From Marinobacter maritimus (lineage in GTDB: Bacteria; Pseudomonadota; Gammaproteobacteria; Pseudomonadales; Oleiphilaceae), in assembly GCF_007671675.1 (NCBI RefSeq), contig NZ_VCGW01000002.1, positions 62,001 to 126,000 of the forward strand: 64,000 nt of DNA. Direction: 5' to 3'. Positions 19,886 through 29,326 of the stretch are shown one piece after another. Each line of letters opens with the position of its first letter. The stretch's first letter is position 1. A model generated the notes under the pieces. The model had not been told where the DNA came from. It was given only the letters and a program-made list of their open reading frames with translations, and did not search any database. The translations under genes and the position numbers were made by a program.

Positions 19886-21613
19886 ATGGATATTCAACGC
19901 ATCGTATTATTTGCCGGCCTGGCTATTGTCAGTTATCTGATGGTGCTCGCCTGGAATGATGATTATAACCAGCCAGTGCCGACTGAGCAGGTAGCAGAAT
20001 CTTCACGCATCAAAGCAGACAACAGTTCTGTCGGTTCGGATTCTATGGTGCTTCCAGGTGAATCATCACAGGGAACCTCTACCACAAGCCGTGCAGACGA
20101 AGAGTTTGCAACTCCGGAAGGTGGTCAGTCAGTCTCCAGCGCTGCCAATACTGATGTCAGCGTAAGCGATCAATACATAACAGTTCGAACAGATGTGCTT
20201 GATCTCGTTATTGATCGTGTAAGCGGTAATCTTGTCAGAAGCTCTCTGCTTTCTTATGACAAGACCCTGAACAGCAATGAGCCGCTCAAACTTCTGAACA
20301 ATACCGAAAACCGGTTTTATGTCTTGGAAAGTGGGCTTATTGGACAGAACGGGCCAGACAGTGCAAAAAATGGCGAAGCCCCCGTCTACAACACCGATGC
20401 AACAAGCTATGAGTTGTCGGAAGGCGAGAATGAACTGACCGTCAACCTCACACACACCATGGATAACGGTGTGAAGATCACGAAACGTTATCAGTTTGTG
20501 CGTGACAGCTACGAAATCAGCGTTCGTTATCTGATTGATAACCAGTCCAGTGAAAACTGGCAGGCCAATTTTACCGGCAAAATTGTTCGCGATCAGTCTC
20601 CGGATCCTACCTCCGGGCCCAGCATGGGTATCAAAGCCTTCCTTGGTTTGGTGACCAGCTCTCCTGAAGATCCTTATGAAAAGTTTGATTTTGGAGACCT
20701 TGAAGAGAAACGCATCAATCAGACAGTAACCAACGGCTGGATGGCGTTTTTGCAGCACTATTTCCTTGTAGCCTGGGTACCTGAAAGAGATCAGCCTGCG
20801 CAGTTCCAGACCACTCGGCGTGGCCTGTTACATGTTATGGGCTTTGTTTATCCGGCAACGACCGTAGCGCCCGGAGAAACTACAGAGATAGGTGCACGTG
20901 CCTATGTAGGGCCAAAGATCATCGACCGTCTTGAAGCGGCTGCGCCAAATCTTGATCGCACTGTGGACTTTGGGTGGCTGTTCTTCATCTCACTGCCGTT
21001 GTTTATCATTCTGGAATGGTTCCACGGCCTGGTAGGCAACTGGGGCGTTTCCATTATCTTGCTAACAGTTCTGGTAAAAGCCGTATTTTTCAAGCTTTCA
21101 GCCACGAGTTACCGTTCCATGGGCCGTATGCGTGCAGTAGCGCCGCAGCTCACCAGGTTGAAAGAGCTTTACGGTGATGATCGCCAGCGTATGTCCCAGG
21201 AAATGATGGCGCTGTACAAGAAAGAAAAAATCAATCCTCTGGGCGGTTGTTTACCTATTCTGGTCCAGATGCCGGTGTTCATTTCCTTGTATTGGGTACT
21301 GTTCGAAAGTGTGCAACTGCGCCATGCACCCTTCATGCTGTGGATTCACGACCTGTCGGTTATGGACCCTTACTTCATTTTGCCAATCCTGATGGGTGCC
21401 AGCATGATGTTGCAGATGCATCTGAACCCGACTCCGCCGGATCCGATGCAAGCCAAGATCATGAAGTTGATGCCTATTGTATTTACCATCTTCTTCCTCT
21501 GGTTCCCCGCCGGTCTGGTACTTTACTGGCTGGTAAACAACATTCTGTCGATCAGTCAGCAGTGGTACATTACCCGTAAGATCGAGCTGGAAATGGCCAC
21601 CAAGAAGCACTGA
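19886..21613 (+). CDS. yidC: Membrane protein insertase YidC
   Basis: A 575-residue YidC, the inner-membrane insertase that works with SecYEG or alone. An N-terminal membrane segment (IVLFAGLAIVSYLMVLAW) precedes a large periplasmic domain (about residues 60-350). The conserved core starts at WGVSIILLTVLVKAVFF, continues through NPLGGCLPILVQMPVFISLYWVL, and ends in LVNNILSISQQWYI. The Ser/Thr-rich region at residues 45-85 is variable in the family. A hairpin follows the stop. Confidence 0.97.
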   Translation: MDIQRIVLFAGLAIVSYLMVLAWNDDYNQPVPTEQVAESSRIKADNSSVGSDSMVLPGESSQGTSTTSRADEEFATPEGGQSVSSAANTDVSVSDQYITVRTDVLDLVIDRVSGNLVRSSLLSYDKTLNSNEPLKLLNNTENRFYVLESGLIGQNGPDSAKNGEAPVYNTDATSYELSEGENELTVNLTHTMDNGVKITKRYQFVRDSYEISVRYLIDNQSSENWQANFTGKIVRDQSPDPTSGPSMGIKAFLGLVTSSPEDPYEKFDFGDLEEKRINQTVTNGWMAFLQHYFLVAWVPERDQPAQFQTTRRGLLHVMGFVYPATTVAPGETTEIGARAYVGPKIIDRLEAAAPNLDRTVDFGWLFFISLPLFIILEWFHGLVGNWGVSIILLTVLVKAVFFKLSATSYRSMGRMRAVAPQLTRLKELYGDDRQRMSQEMMALYKKEKINPLGGCLPILVQMPVFISLYWVLFESVQLRHAPFMLWIHDLSVMDPYFILPILMGASMMLQMHLNPTPPDPMQAKIMKLMPIVFTIFFLWFPAGLVLYWLVNNILSISQQWYITRKIELEMATKKH

Positions 21614-21635
21614 TACAGTGGCAAGTTGATTGTTC

Positions 21636-21664
21636 AGTAAAGGCTCCGTTACGGAGCCTTTACT
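21636..21664 (+). terminator. Palindromic hairpin between yidC and mnmE
   Basis: A 14-bp perfect inverted repeat, AGTAAAGGCTCCGT with its complement, around a single central base. Only a short T-run follows the stem, so termination may be partial. Confidence 0.6.
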
Positions 21665-21706
21665 GTTTCAGGAACACACAAAAATCCTGTGTAAGAGGCA
21701 TTTGTC

Positions 21707-23104
21707 ATGAACCAGAGCCCCGGAACTCTCCAGGCACCCCATACTCCCGATACCATCGCCGCCATAGCGACGGCGCCTGGCCAGGCCGGCGTGGGTATCG
21801 TGCGGGTATCTGGCCCATTGGCAAAGTTCATTGCTTCCACAATGTTGGGGTATATGCCAAAGCCCAGGTATGCGCATTACGGAGCGTTTCTCGATCAGCA
21901 GGGTGTGCTTATTGATGAAGGCATCGGTCTGTTCTTCCCAAACCCCCATTCCTTTACAGGCGAAGACGTATTCGAGTTACAGGGGCACGGTGGCACCGTC
22001 ATTCTGGACTTGCTGTTGCGGGAAGTTTGCCGCCTGGGGAGCCGTTTGGCGCGCCCTGGAGAGTTCTCTGAGCGGGCATTTCTTAACGACAAACTGGACC
22101 TCGCTCAAGCGGAAGCCATTGCTGATCTGATTGAAAGCAGTTCGGAGCAGGCCGCTCGCTGTGCCGTACGATCCATGCAAGGAGTATTTTCTCGGCGCAT
22201 TGAAACTCTGGTTGAAGCCGTTACTCACTTGCGGATTTACGTGGAAGCCGCCATTGATTTCCCCGAAGAGGAAATTGATTTTCTGGCAGATGGCAAGGTT
22301 GCAACCGATCTGCAGACACTGCTCGAACAGCTTCGAGGTATTTTGGGGGAGGCCCAGCAGGGCACGATACTGCGCGACGGTATGAAAGTAGTGATTGCAG
22401 GCCGTCCGAATGCCGGTAAATCAAGTTTGCTAAATGCGTTGGCAGGCCGTGAAGCGGCGATAGTGACTGCTATTGAAGGAACTACCCGGGATGTACTGAG
22501 GGAACATATTCACATTGATGGTATGCCCCTGCATATCATTGATACTGCAGGTCTGCGTGACAGCCCGGACGAAGTGGAACAGATCGGCATTGCCCGTGCC
22601 TGGGATGAAATCCGCCAGGCTGACCGCATTCTGCTTATGGTAGATGCCACCACTACAGATAAAACCAAGCCGCACGAAATCTGGCCGGACTTTATAGATC
22701 AACTGCCGGCTTCAGCACCGGTTACGGTGATCCGTAACAAGGTAGACCTGAGCGGAGAACCCGTGGGGCTCTCAGAGTTATCCACAAACCAGACACCCGT
22801 AATACGCCTTGCCGCAAAATCAACGGAAGGACTGGATGTGCTGCGGGATCACCTGAAGCAATGCATGGGTTTTGCCAGTACCACCGAAGGTGGCTTTCTG
22901 GCTCGTCGCCGGCATCTGGGCGCTCTGGAGCGGGCCAGGGAGTCCCTGTTACAAGGTCAGGCCCAACTGGAGGGCTACGGCGCTGGCGAGTTGCTGGCCG
23001 AAGATTTACGAGCGGCTCAGGATGCGCTCGGAGAGATCACAGGGCAGATTACACCGGATGAGTTGTTAGGGAAGATCTTTGGTTCCTTCTGTATCGGGAA
23101 GTGA
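21707..23104 (+). CDS. mnmE: tRNA modification GTPase MnmE
   Basis: A 465-residue MnmE. With MnmG it adds the aminomethyl-type group to U34 of certain tRNAs. The N-terminal folate-binding domain starts at [21 protein letters not shown]. The G domain shows [14 protein letters not shown] near residue 232, GTTRD, DTAGLRD and NKVD. The C-terminal FCIGK holds the conserved cysteine. A ribosome site (AGAGG) precedes the ATG. Its partner mnmG is about 25 kb away here, with accessory genes in between. The last 39 bases overlap the antisense ArsR-type gene. Confidence 0.97.
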   Translation: MNQSPGTLQAPHTPDTIAAIATAPGQAGVGIVRVSGPLAKFIASTMLGYMPKPRYAHYGAFLDQQGVLIDEGIGLFFPNPHSFTGEDVFELQGHGGTVILDLLLREVCRLGSRLARPGEFSERAFLNDKLDLAQAEAIADLIESSSEQAARCAVRSMQGVFSRRIETLVEAVTHLRIYVEAAIDFPEEEIDFLADGKVATDLQTLLEQLRGILGEAQQGTILRDGMKVVIAGRPNAGKSSLLNALAGREAAIVTAIEGTTRDVLREHIHIDGMPLHIIDTAGLRDSPDEVEQIGIARAWDEIRQADRILLMVDATTTDKTKPHEIWPDFIDQLPASAPVTVIRNKVDLSGEPVGLSELSTNQTPVIRLAAKSTEGLDVLRDHLKQCMGFASTTEGGFLARRRHLGALERARESLLQGQAQLEGYGAGELLAEDLRAAQDALGEITGQITPDELLGKIFGSFCIGK

Positions 23105-23404
23105 ACACTCAGCAGTTTGAACGCCTACGCAGCATTCTTCCCGCAAGAAGCTGATTAACGTCTCCAAATGCTGATATTCAGGTATACAGACAATGGTGCG
23201 GCTGTGCTTTTTCTGCCTGATCAGTCCTACTTTGGCCATGCGCGCCAGGTGGTGCGAGAGTGTTGAGGCAGGGATACCCAGCGCTTTCTGTATTTCACCC
23301 ACGGGCGCGCCATTGTGACCCGCTTTAACTAAAAACCGAAAAGCCGCCAATCGGTGAGTATTGCCCAGTTCAGCCAAGCTGGCTGCGACTGCTTCATGAT
23401 CCAT
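23066..23404 (-). CDS. ArsR-family transcriptional regulator
   Basis: A 112-residue winged-helix regulator. The helix-turn-helix is in [30 protein letters not shown], typical of ArsR/SmtB proteins. Near the C-terminus a Cys-Cys pair (EECCVGVQ) and a further Cys could bind arsenic or another soft metal. The ATG at 23404 has AAGGGA 7 bases upstream; an in-frame ATG nine codons earlier is the alternative. It is divergent from the permease and probably represses it. Its 3' end overlaps mnmE convergently. Confidence 0.85.
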   Translation of the reverse strand: MDHEAVAASLAELGNTHRLAAFRFLVKAGHNGAPVGEIQKALGIPASTLSHHLARMAKVGLIRQKKHSRTIVCIPEYQHLETLISFLREECCVGVQTAECSLPDTEGTKDLP

Positions 23405-23447
23405 GATTATCCCTTGGTTCAATATTTCCATATTTCTAGAATTATAG

Positions 23448-23497
23448 TTGACACGCAGAAAGAAGGCAATTTATCCTTTTGTTTTAATTCTATTAAA
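23448..23497 (+). promoter_or_regulatory. Permease promoter and candidate ArsR operator
   Basis: TTGACA (23448-23453) is followed 18 bases later by TATCCT (23472-23477). Just downstream lies an inverted repeat, TTTAAT-TCT-ATTAAA (23483-23497), well placed for repression. A second small palindrome, TTCTAGAA, is at 23434-23441. Confidence 0.55.
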
Positions 23498-23518
23498 CGA
23501 GAACTACAGGAAAGTTAA

Positions 23519-24469
23519 ATGTCCCCTCAGTTGCAAGATGCCTTAGGTATGTTTGTCTTTCTAGCTGTCGAGCTATCGGCTTTGTTCATTGGCATCAGCC
23601 TGTTGGTTGGAGCTCTTCAACGGCATATACCGCCATCCACGGTAGAAGCTTTACTGAGTTCCAGTCGAAGGAGAGGCTATTTTCTTGCCGCTGGCCTGGG
23701 GGCTATCACACCTTTTTGTAGCTGCTCGACTATTCCCATGCTTAAAGGTTTGATTAAAGCGCGTGCCGGTTTTGGGCCGATGATGGTGTTTTTATTCGCC
23801 TCTCCGTTGCTGAACCCCATTATTGTTGTTTTGCTGGTTGCCACCTTTGGTTTAACCCTCACCACCATCTATGTAGGTGCGGCACTGGTAGTTTCACTTG
23901 GCTCCGGATGGCTACTACAAGCACTGGGTTTTGAGCGTTATATCCGCCGGGAGGCAAAGGGAGAGATTGTTGAATGCGGAGGCTCTGCAAATACCTGTAA
24001 CACCGGGCCAGTGGTATCAAGGTGCGACAGCAATCAAACTACTGACTCAGCTCCCGGAAAAAATAAGTACGGTGGCTTATGGCAAGACGCCTGGTCTGAC
24101 TTTAAGGGTGTTTTGCCGTATATGCTTACAGGCATTGCGATTGGCAGTGTGATTTATGGCTTTATGCCTACGGACCTATTGGAGCAATATGCTGGCCCGA
24201 GTAATTCCTTTGCCATCCCGATTGCCGCGTTCATTGGTGTGCCGTTGTATATCCGTGCTGAAGCTGTAATACCGCTGGCAGCCGCTCTGATGGCTAAAGG
24301 GGTAGGTGCAGGAACGGTACTGGCGTTGATCATAGGCAGTGCCGGGGCCAGCCTGACCGAGTTGATCCTGTTGCGCTCACTCTTCACGCTTAAGCTATTG
24401 GCTGCCTTTGTAGCTGTTATCTTTGCCATGGCAATGATTGCAGGTTACGCCACTTTCCTGTTTTTCTGA
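23519..24469 (+). CDS. ArsP/YraQ-family permease
   Basis: A 316-residue membrane protein with about eight hydrophobic segments in two halves, separated by a hydrophilic loop at about residues 150-195. The first half carries TPFCSCSTIP, the hallmark of the COG0701 permeases. ArsP members export methylated or aromatic trivalent arsenicals; other members have unknown substrates. The central loop contains several Cys, including CGG and NTC contexts. The divergent ArsR-type gene supports a metal or metalloid role. No arsC, arsB or arsM is nearby. Confidence 0.8.
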   Translation: MSPQLQDALGMFVFLAVELSALFIGISLLVGALQRHIPPSTVEALLSSSRRRGYFLAAGLGAITPFCSCSTIPMLKGLIKARAGFGPMMVFLFASPLLNPIIVVLLVATFGLTLTTIYVGAALVVSLGSGWLLQALGFERYIRREAKGEIVECGGSANTCNTGPVVSRCDSNQTTDSAPGKNKYGGLWQDAWSDFKGVLPYMLTGIAIGSVIYGFMPTDLLEQYAGPSNSFAIPIAAFIGVPLYIRAEAVIPLAAALMAKGVGAGTVLALIIGSAGASLTELILLRSLFTLKLLAAFVAVIFAMAMIAGYATFLFF

Positions 24470-24527
24470 ATGTGACCCGGGATAAACGGATTTCCATTAA
24501 GTGTTGTAGGGCTGCCCGAAAAGACCT

Positions 24528-24992
24528 TCACTTTGGCCCCTCGCACGCCTTGAACTTTCTGCCGCAGCCACAGGGGCAGGGTTCATTGCGTCCAGGCTTA
24601 AGAACGCCTTCATGGGGTTGGCCTTCCAGGTAATACCAGCGCCCGTTTTCCCGGACAAAATGTGACCGTTCCTGCAGGTAACCCCAGCCCGGATTAAGCC
24701 GATAGATGGCTTGAAAATGGACATGACCGGTGTTGCCATTTTCGTCGCTGTCCAGAATGCGCAGCGACGCCCAGTCTGGAGAGTGGTGCAGATCAAGCGC
24801 CGTTGGTCGGGTGCTATCGTGCCAGCTGGCGCGCAGGTAGTCCTCGAGTTTCAGCACAAACGCGGTGAAACGCGAACGCATCAACGCCTCTGGCGTAGGG
24901 GCGTTTTCGCCCGCATGGTAGCGTTGGCAGCATTCTGCGTAACGGCGCTGGCTGCCGCAAGGGCAGTGTGGGATAGTCGTATTCTCAGACAT
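24528..24992 (-). CDS. ychJ: YchJ-family SEC-C motif protein
   Basis: A 154-residue protein with two zinc-binding SEC-C-type motifs, CPCGSQRRYAECC at the N-terminus and CPCGCGRKFKACEG at the C-terminus. The middle domain has the family pattern PEALMRSRFTAFVL and an NTF2-like fold is expected. The molecular function of YchJ proteins is not established. It stands alone, convergent with the permease. Confidence 0.9.
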   Translation of the reverse strand: MSENTTIPHCPCGSQRRYAECCQRYHAGENAPTPEALMRSRFTAFVLKLEDYLRASWHDSTRPTALDLHHSPDWASLRILDSDENGNTGHVHFQAIYRLNPGWGYLQERSHFVRENGRWYYLEGQPHEGVLKPGRNEPCPCGCGRKFKACEGPK

Positions 24993-25071
24993 TGATCGGT
25001 GATGTTTGCGTCAGGGGTTTAAGCCTGCAGTATAACAACCGCACTCATACACAAAAGGATTGATTCAAACC

Positions 25072-25749
25072 ATGTTCAAACAACCCGGCAAAGTTTCTGT
25101 AGTCACCCGGTTCGGCAGTTTGTTTTGCCTGTTGCTGATATTCAGTGGTTGCAGTTCGATGTATTACAGCACCATGGAAAAGCTTGGTGTTGAAAAGCGT
25201 GACATTCTGGTGGACAGGGTTGGAGAAGCGCGCGATGCCCAGAGCGATGCCCGGGAAACCTTCCGTTCGTCGCTGGATCGGTTTCAGAGTGTAGTGGATA
25301 CACCTGACAGCGGATTGCAGCAAAAATATGACGTTATCAGCGATGCCTACGATGACAGCCTGAAGTCGGCGAATAAGGTACGGGATCGCATTGAGGCGGT
25401 CGAAGACGTATCCGGGGCACTGTTTGACGAGTGGGAAGACGAGCTGGATCTTTACGAAAGTGCGTCACTGCGCAAAACCAGTAAGCGCAGGCTTGATGAA
25501 ACCCGCGAGCTTTACGACAGCTTGATTGCCCGCATGCATCAGGTGGAAAAACGCATGGATCCCGTCCTGGAAGCGTTTGAAGATCAGGTACTTTTCCTGA
25601 AGCATAATCTCAACGCCCAGGCGATTGGTTCGCTGGAAGATGAATTGGGGCAGATTCGCCAGGATGTGGACAGCCTGGTTCGCGATATGGAAGCATCGAT
25701 AGCGGAATCAGAGGCGTTCATACAGCGGTTTCGTGAAGGATCCGTTTAA
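25072..25749 (+). CDS. DUF2959-family lipoprotein
   Basis: A 225-residue predicted lipoprotein. The signal peptide ends in LIFSGC, a good lipobox. The rest is almost entirely alpha-helical and charged, with heptad-like stretches (residues about 40-220) that suggest a long coiled coil in the periplasm. It resembles the DUF2959 family from memory; the function is unknown. The ATG at 25072 is used; a TTG four codons earlier sits directly on the AAGGA and is unlikely. Confidence 0.78.
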   Translation: MFKQPGKVSVVTRFGSLFCLLLIFSGCSSMYYSTMEKLGVEKRDILVDRVGEARDAQSDARETFRSSLDRFQSVVDTPDSGLQQKYDVISDAYDDSLKSANKVRDRIEAVEDVSGALFDEWEDELDLYESASLRKTSKRRLDETRELYDSLIARMHQVEKRMDPVLEAFEDQVLFLKHNLNAQAIGSLEDELGQIRQDVDSLVRDMEASIAESEAFIQRFREGSV

Positions 25750-25790
25750 TGGATCAAGCGGCTTCTAAAAGATCCGTTTGGTAATAACTG

Positions 25791-25834
25791 ATTATGCCGG
25801 AATATAACGCGTAGTTATATTCCGGCATTTTATT
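25791..25834 (+). terminator. Intrinsic terminator after the DUF2959 gene
   Basis: A 15-bp perfect stem (25794-25808 with 25814-25828), a 5-base loop, and a following TTTATTT run. Confidence 0.88.
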
Positions 25835-25865
25835 TAAAAATAAAAATGAGTATAAAATTAATCTT

Positions 25866-26183
25866 TTACTGTTCGCTGTAATAAGCAGACATGTCCGCAA
25901 TATCTTCATCGGTCAGTTTTGTTGCCTGCGGTGTCATAACCGCTGACATACCGCCAGTGCGCTCACCCTCACGATAAGCTTTAAGCGCCAGTTCAAGATA
26001 CGCGGATGGCTGGCCAGCAAGGTTTGGGTATATTGGAGCGCTGGACTGGCCATCAACGCCGTGACAGGCGATACAAGTCGCGATTTTTTCCGCACCGGCT
26101 GCCGCATCAGCCGCCAAGTTGGGCAAGGCAACACCGCCAAAAATAACTGCGATCAATATTTGCTTTATGTTTATTAATTTCAT
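25866..26183 (-). CDS. Small class I cytochrome c
   Basis: A 105-residue periplasmic c-type cytochrome. A signal peptide (IAVIFGGVALPNLAA) precedes a single heme site, CIACH, at residues 37-41. The methionine ligand is probably within GGMSAVMTPQA. The pattern YPNLAGQPSAYL is common in cytochrome c4/c553-type donors. It is divergent from the molybdoenzyme operon across a region with an FNR/Anr-type site. It may be the electron partner of the molybdoenzyme or the donor for the di-heme peroxidase; the sequence does not decide. Confidence 0.9.
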   Translation of the reverse strand: MKLINIKQILIAVIFGGVALPNLAADAAAGAEKIATCIACHGVDGQSSAPIYPNLAGQPSAYLELALKAYREGERTGGMSAVMTPQATKLTDEDIADMSAYYSEQ

Positions 26184-26542
26184 TTCTATCTCCCTACCTG
26201 GCTAAACGTGCAGATTTTATGAGTATAAAAGTAACTGCCGGGAAGTGCTGCTTTACAAGCAGGAAATAAATGCGAGGTGCCTGAATCTTGACGTGTATCA
26301 AGATTACGCTAGCGATTCCTGGCAATAGGTATTTAACGTCATCTTAAAGTTTTTAACCTATGCTAGTTTTATAAGCGTTGACCGGTGAAGAAAGCGTTTG
26401 AGTTAGTTTATTATTCTAGCTCCTATCTAATAATTATTCCCATCGGACAACTCGTTAATTTCGAGTGTGACTAACAGGTCATATGTCAGCCGTTGCCGGT
26501 TTTAGCCGGCGACATAAGGCGATTGTCGATGAGGAGAAAGTC
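26184..26542. promoter_or_regulatory. Divergent control region of cytochrome c and molybdoenzyme operon
   Basis: This 359-bp non-coding stretch is rather AT-rich. It holds the FNR/Anr-type site at 26288-26301. A small hairpin in the likely leader (about 26494-26515) pairs GTTGCCGG with CCGGCGAC. The alpha-subunit ribosome site GAGGAG is at 26531-26536. An upstream frame opening at 26483 is not a credible gene start. Confidence 0.6.
26288..26301. promoter_or_regulatory. FNR/Anr-type binding site
   Basis: TTGACGTGTATCAA differs from the FNR/Anr consensus TTGAT-N4-ATCAA by one base. Its centre is about 111 bp from the cytochrome start and 248 bp from the alpha-subunit start. This suggests oxygen-responsive control of one or both genes. 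Confidence 0.8.
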
Positions 26543-29314
26543 ATGGGAATGTGGAAGCTGAAGCGCCGCGATTTCCTCAAAGGTTTGGGCGCAACTGGCA
26601 CCGGTGTGATGCTCAGTGGCAATGTTTGGGCACTGAACCGGCTACAGCCGATCGCAGACACCCTGGCCACAGAATATCCCTACCGCGACTGGGAAGACCT
26701 GTACCGCAACGAGTGGACCTGGGACAGCGTTGGTCACGCTGCGCACTGTATTAACTGCATGGGTAACTGCGCCTGGGACGTGTACGTTAAAGACGGCATC
26801 GTCATTCGCGAAGAGCAGATTGCAAAATACCCCCAGATACATACAAACATTCCGGACGCCAACCCCCGTGGTTGCCAGAAAGGCGCTATTCACTCCACGT
26901 CCATGTACGAAGCTGACCGCTTGCGCTACCCGCTCAAACGTGCCGGCGAGCGCGGCGAAGGCAAATGGCAGCGTATCTCCTGGGATCAGGCCACAGAAGA
27001 AGTGGCTGATAAAATTATCGATATTTTCGTCAAACACGGCCCCGGCAAGCTGAAAACTCACCAGGGATCTGGCAACCAGACCATGGTTCGCCAGTCCGGT
27101 CCTGCCCGCTTTGCCGCCCTGGTTGGTGGCATTCAGCTTGACGGCTTTACCGTGGTTGGCGATTTGATGACCGGCGCCCATTTGGCGTACGGCAACCCGC
27201 TGGAAAGTTTCTCTTCTGATGCCTGGTTCGATGCCGATTACATCATGCTCGGCATGATCAACCCTAACGCTACCCGTATCCCTGATGCCCACTATATCTG
27301 GGAAGCCAAATACAACGGCGCGCGTATTGTCAGTACCTCACCGGATTACAACCCCAGTGCTATTCACACCGACCTGTGGATACCCATCGAACAGGGTTCC
27401 GACCCGTTCCTGGCCATGTCGTTTGTGAACGTAATCATTGAAGAAAAGCTGTACAAGCCGGCGTTCATGAAGGAACAGACCGACTTGCCCATGTTGGTGC
27501 GTGTCGACAACGGACAGCTGCTGCGTGAAAAAGACCTGGTGGAAGGCGGTTCCGACGAAGTGTTCTACCACTGGGACCTGAACACCAACAAGGCAGTTAA
27601 AGCCAAGGGTTCAATGGGTGACGACAACAAAACTCTGGACCTGGGCGACGTAGATCCGGCGATTGAAGGCACTTTCAAAGTGGACGGCATAGCCGTGACC
27701 ACCTCGTTTGAATATGTGAAAAAAGAAGCGGCCAAATACACACCGGAAAAAACCCGGGAGCAAACCGGTATTCACCCGGATATTGTGCGCCAGGAAGCAC
27801 GTCTGCTGGCGAAGTCCAAAAAAGCCATCATCATGCTGGGTTACGTTACCTCCAGTTACTCCAACTGCCTTTACACCGGCTGGGGATATGCACTGACGCT
27901 GGCACTGACCGGGCACGGTGGCCGTACCGGTGGCCTGGATACCTCCTGGGTGGTGTGGAATCATCCGCGCTGGTGGGAACTGGCAGGCTTTGAGGGCAAA
28001 AAATCAGCCCGTCTGGAAGCCGGTGGTTTAGGTGAATTCCTGCGTGGCGGTATGATGGAAGGCGCCCGTAAGCACTTCGACAACAAGAAATTGAAAAAAC
28101 GCGTCGGCTTCGATCTCGATGAGATGGAAGAGATGATGAATGAGTCGATGGATAAAGGCTGGATGCCGTACTACGGCGAAATCAAAGGTATGATTTCGAT
28201 CGCAGACAACACCTTCCGTCGCAACAAAATGAGTAACAAGTATCGCGAAGAGCACCTGCGTCAGGCAGAAGAGCTGTACGTGAACATCAACGTGCGTATG
28301 GACTCCACAGCTGAATGGGCCGACTACGTTCTTCCCGCGGCCAGCCACTATGAAGCCTGGGATATACGTACCCAGGGTTACCACCGCTTCGCCAACATCT
28401 TTACCCGCTCGGTAGAGCCGGTGGGTGAGTCCAAGCCGGACTGGGAAATCATGGCGTTGCTGACCAGGAAGATTCAGGAGCGAGCCATCGCCCGCGGCAT
28501 TGGCCCGATTCAGGATGGTGACGTTACCCGTGATCTGCACACCATTCACGATGACTTCACCCGTCAGGGCACCCTGAACACGGATTACGATGTGCTCAAG
28601 CACATCATCGAAGATTCCCCCGAATTCGGTGGCGTTACGATTGAAGAAGCTGCCGAAAAAGGCTTCATCACCATGAACGAGCACGCTGGCCTGAACCAGC
28701 CGCTCAAGCCAAATGAGGGATACAACCCGTTTACCGCGCAAACCGATGGCAAAACGCCCTATGAAACCCTGACCGGTCGCATCACCTTCTACTGTGACCA
28801 CCCGTGGTTCAAGAAGCTGGATTCTGTAGTACCCACAGCTCGGTTGCACGCAGGGCCCAAAGCATCCAACTATCCGTTGGAGTTTTATTCGCCACACGCG
28901 CGCTGGGGTATCCATTCCAACTGGCGCAGTAACAAGTACTTGCTGCGGTTGCAGCGTGGTGAACCGAACATCTACATCAACCCGCAGCTGGCTGAGCAAC
29001 GGGGTATCAAGGACGGTGACACGGTTCGGCTGTTCAACGCCAACGGTGACTTTTTTGCCCAGGCCAAGTTCTATCCAAGCATTCCGGTGAACTCGATCAT
29101 GATGGAGCACGGCTGGGAGCCGCATCAGTACATTCATCGCAGAAACATGAACGTGTCCAACGCCGTGTTCCTGCAACCGCTGGAACTGGCGGGCGGTTGG
29201 GGGCACCTGAAGTTTATTTACGCCAAATGGAACGCCAACCAGCATATCCATGAAAGCTGCTACGACATAGAGCTGGCAAAACCTGAAGACATCACCGACC
29301 CACGAGCCGTTTAA
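26543..29314 (+). CDS. Type II DMSO-reductase-family molybdopterin enzyme, alpha subunit
   Basis: A 923-residue catalytic subunit exported folded by the Tat system (KLKRRDFLKGLG at the N-terminus). The first Fe-S cluster is bound by His68, Cys72, Cys76 and Cys111, the same H-x3-C-x3-C-x34-C spacing as in NarG. The probable molybdenum ligand is Asp207 in GDLMTG, as in the type II group. That group includes ethylbenzene, dimethylsulfide and steroid C25 dehydrogenases and selenate, chlorate and nitrate reductases. The subunit set and length fit the periplasmic members. The start at 26543 has GAGGAG 6 bases upstream. The substrate, and whether it oxidises or reduces, cannot be read here. Confidence 0.92.
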   Translation: MGMWKLKRRDFLKGLGATGTGVMLSGNVWALNRLQPIADTLATEYPYRDWEDLYRNEWTWDSVGHAAHCINCMGNCAWDVYVKDGIVIREEQIAKYPQIHTNIPDANPRGCQKGAIHSTSMYEADRLRYPLKRAGERGEGKWQRISWDQATEEVADKIIDIFVKHGPGKLKTHQGSGNQTMVRQSGPARFAALVGGIQLDGFTVVGDLMTGAHLAYGNPLESFSSDAWFDADYIMLGMINPNATRIPDAHYIWEAKYNGARIVSTSPDYNPSAIHTDLWIPIEQGSDPFLAMSFVNVIIEEKLYKPAFMKEQTDLPMLVRVDNGQLLREKDLVEGGSDEVFYHWDLNTNKAVKAKGSMGDDNKTLDLGDVDPAIEGTFKVDGIAVTTSFEYVKKEAAKYTPEKTREQTGIHPDIVRQEARLLAKSKKAIIMLGYVTSSYSNCLYTGWGYALTLALTGHGGRTGGLDTSWVVWNHPRWWELAGFEGKKSARLEAGGLGEFLRGGMMEGARKHFDNKKLKKRVGFDLDEMEEMMNESMDKGWMPYYGEIKGMISIADNTFRRNKMSNKYREEHLRQAEELYVNINVRMDSTAEWADYVLPAASHYEAWDIRTQGYHRFANIFTRSVEPVGESKPDWEIMALLTRKIQERAIARGIGPIQDGDVTRDLHTIHDDFTRQGTLNTDYDVLKHIIEDSPEFGGVTIEEAAEKGFITMNEHAGLNQPLKPNEGYNPFTAQTDGKTPYETLTGRITFYCDHPWFKKLDSVVPTARLHAGPKASNYPLEFYSPHARWGIHSNWRSNKYLLRLQRGEPNIYINPQLAEQRGIKDGDTVRLFNANGDFFAQAKFYPSIPVNSIMMEHGWEPHQYIHRRNMNVSNAVFLQPLELAGGWGHLKFIYAKWNANQHIHESCYDIELAKPEDITDPRAV

Positions 29315-29326
29315 GAGGAGATTATC

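Noticed and set aside
22778-22786. A perfect DnaA box (TTATCCACA) inside mnmE, and another inside the repeat-protein gene near 33988
   Set aside because: Single isolated boxes within coding DNA are expected by chance and have no cluster or AT-rich neighbour.
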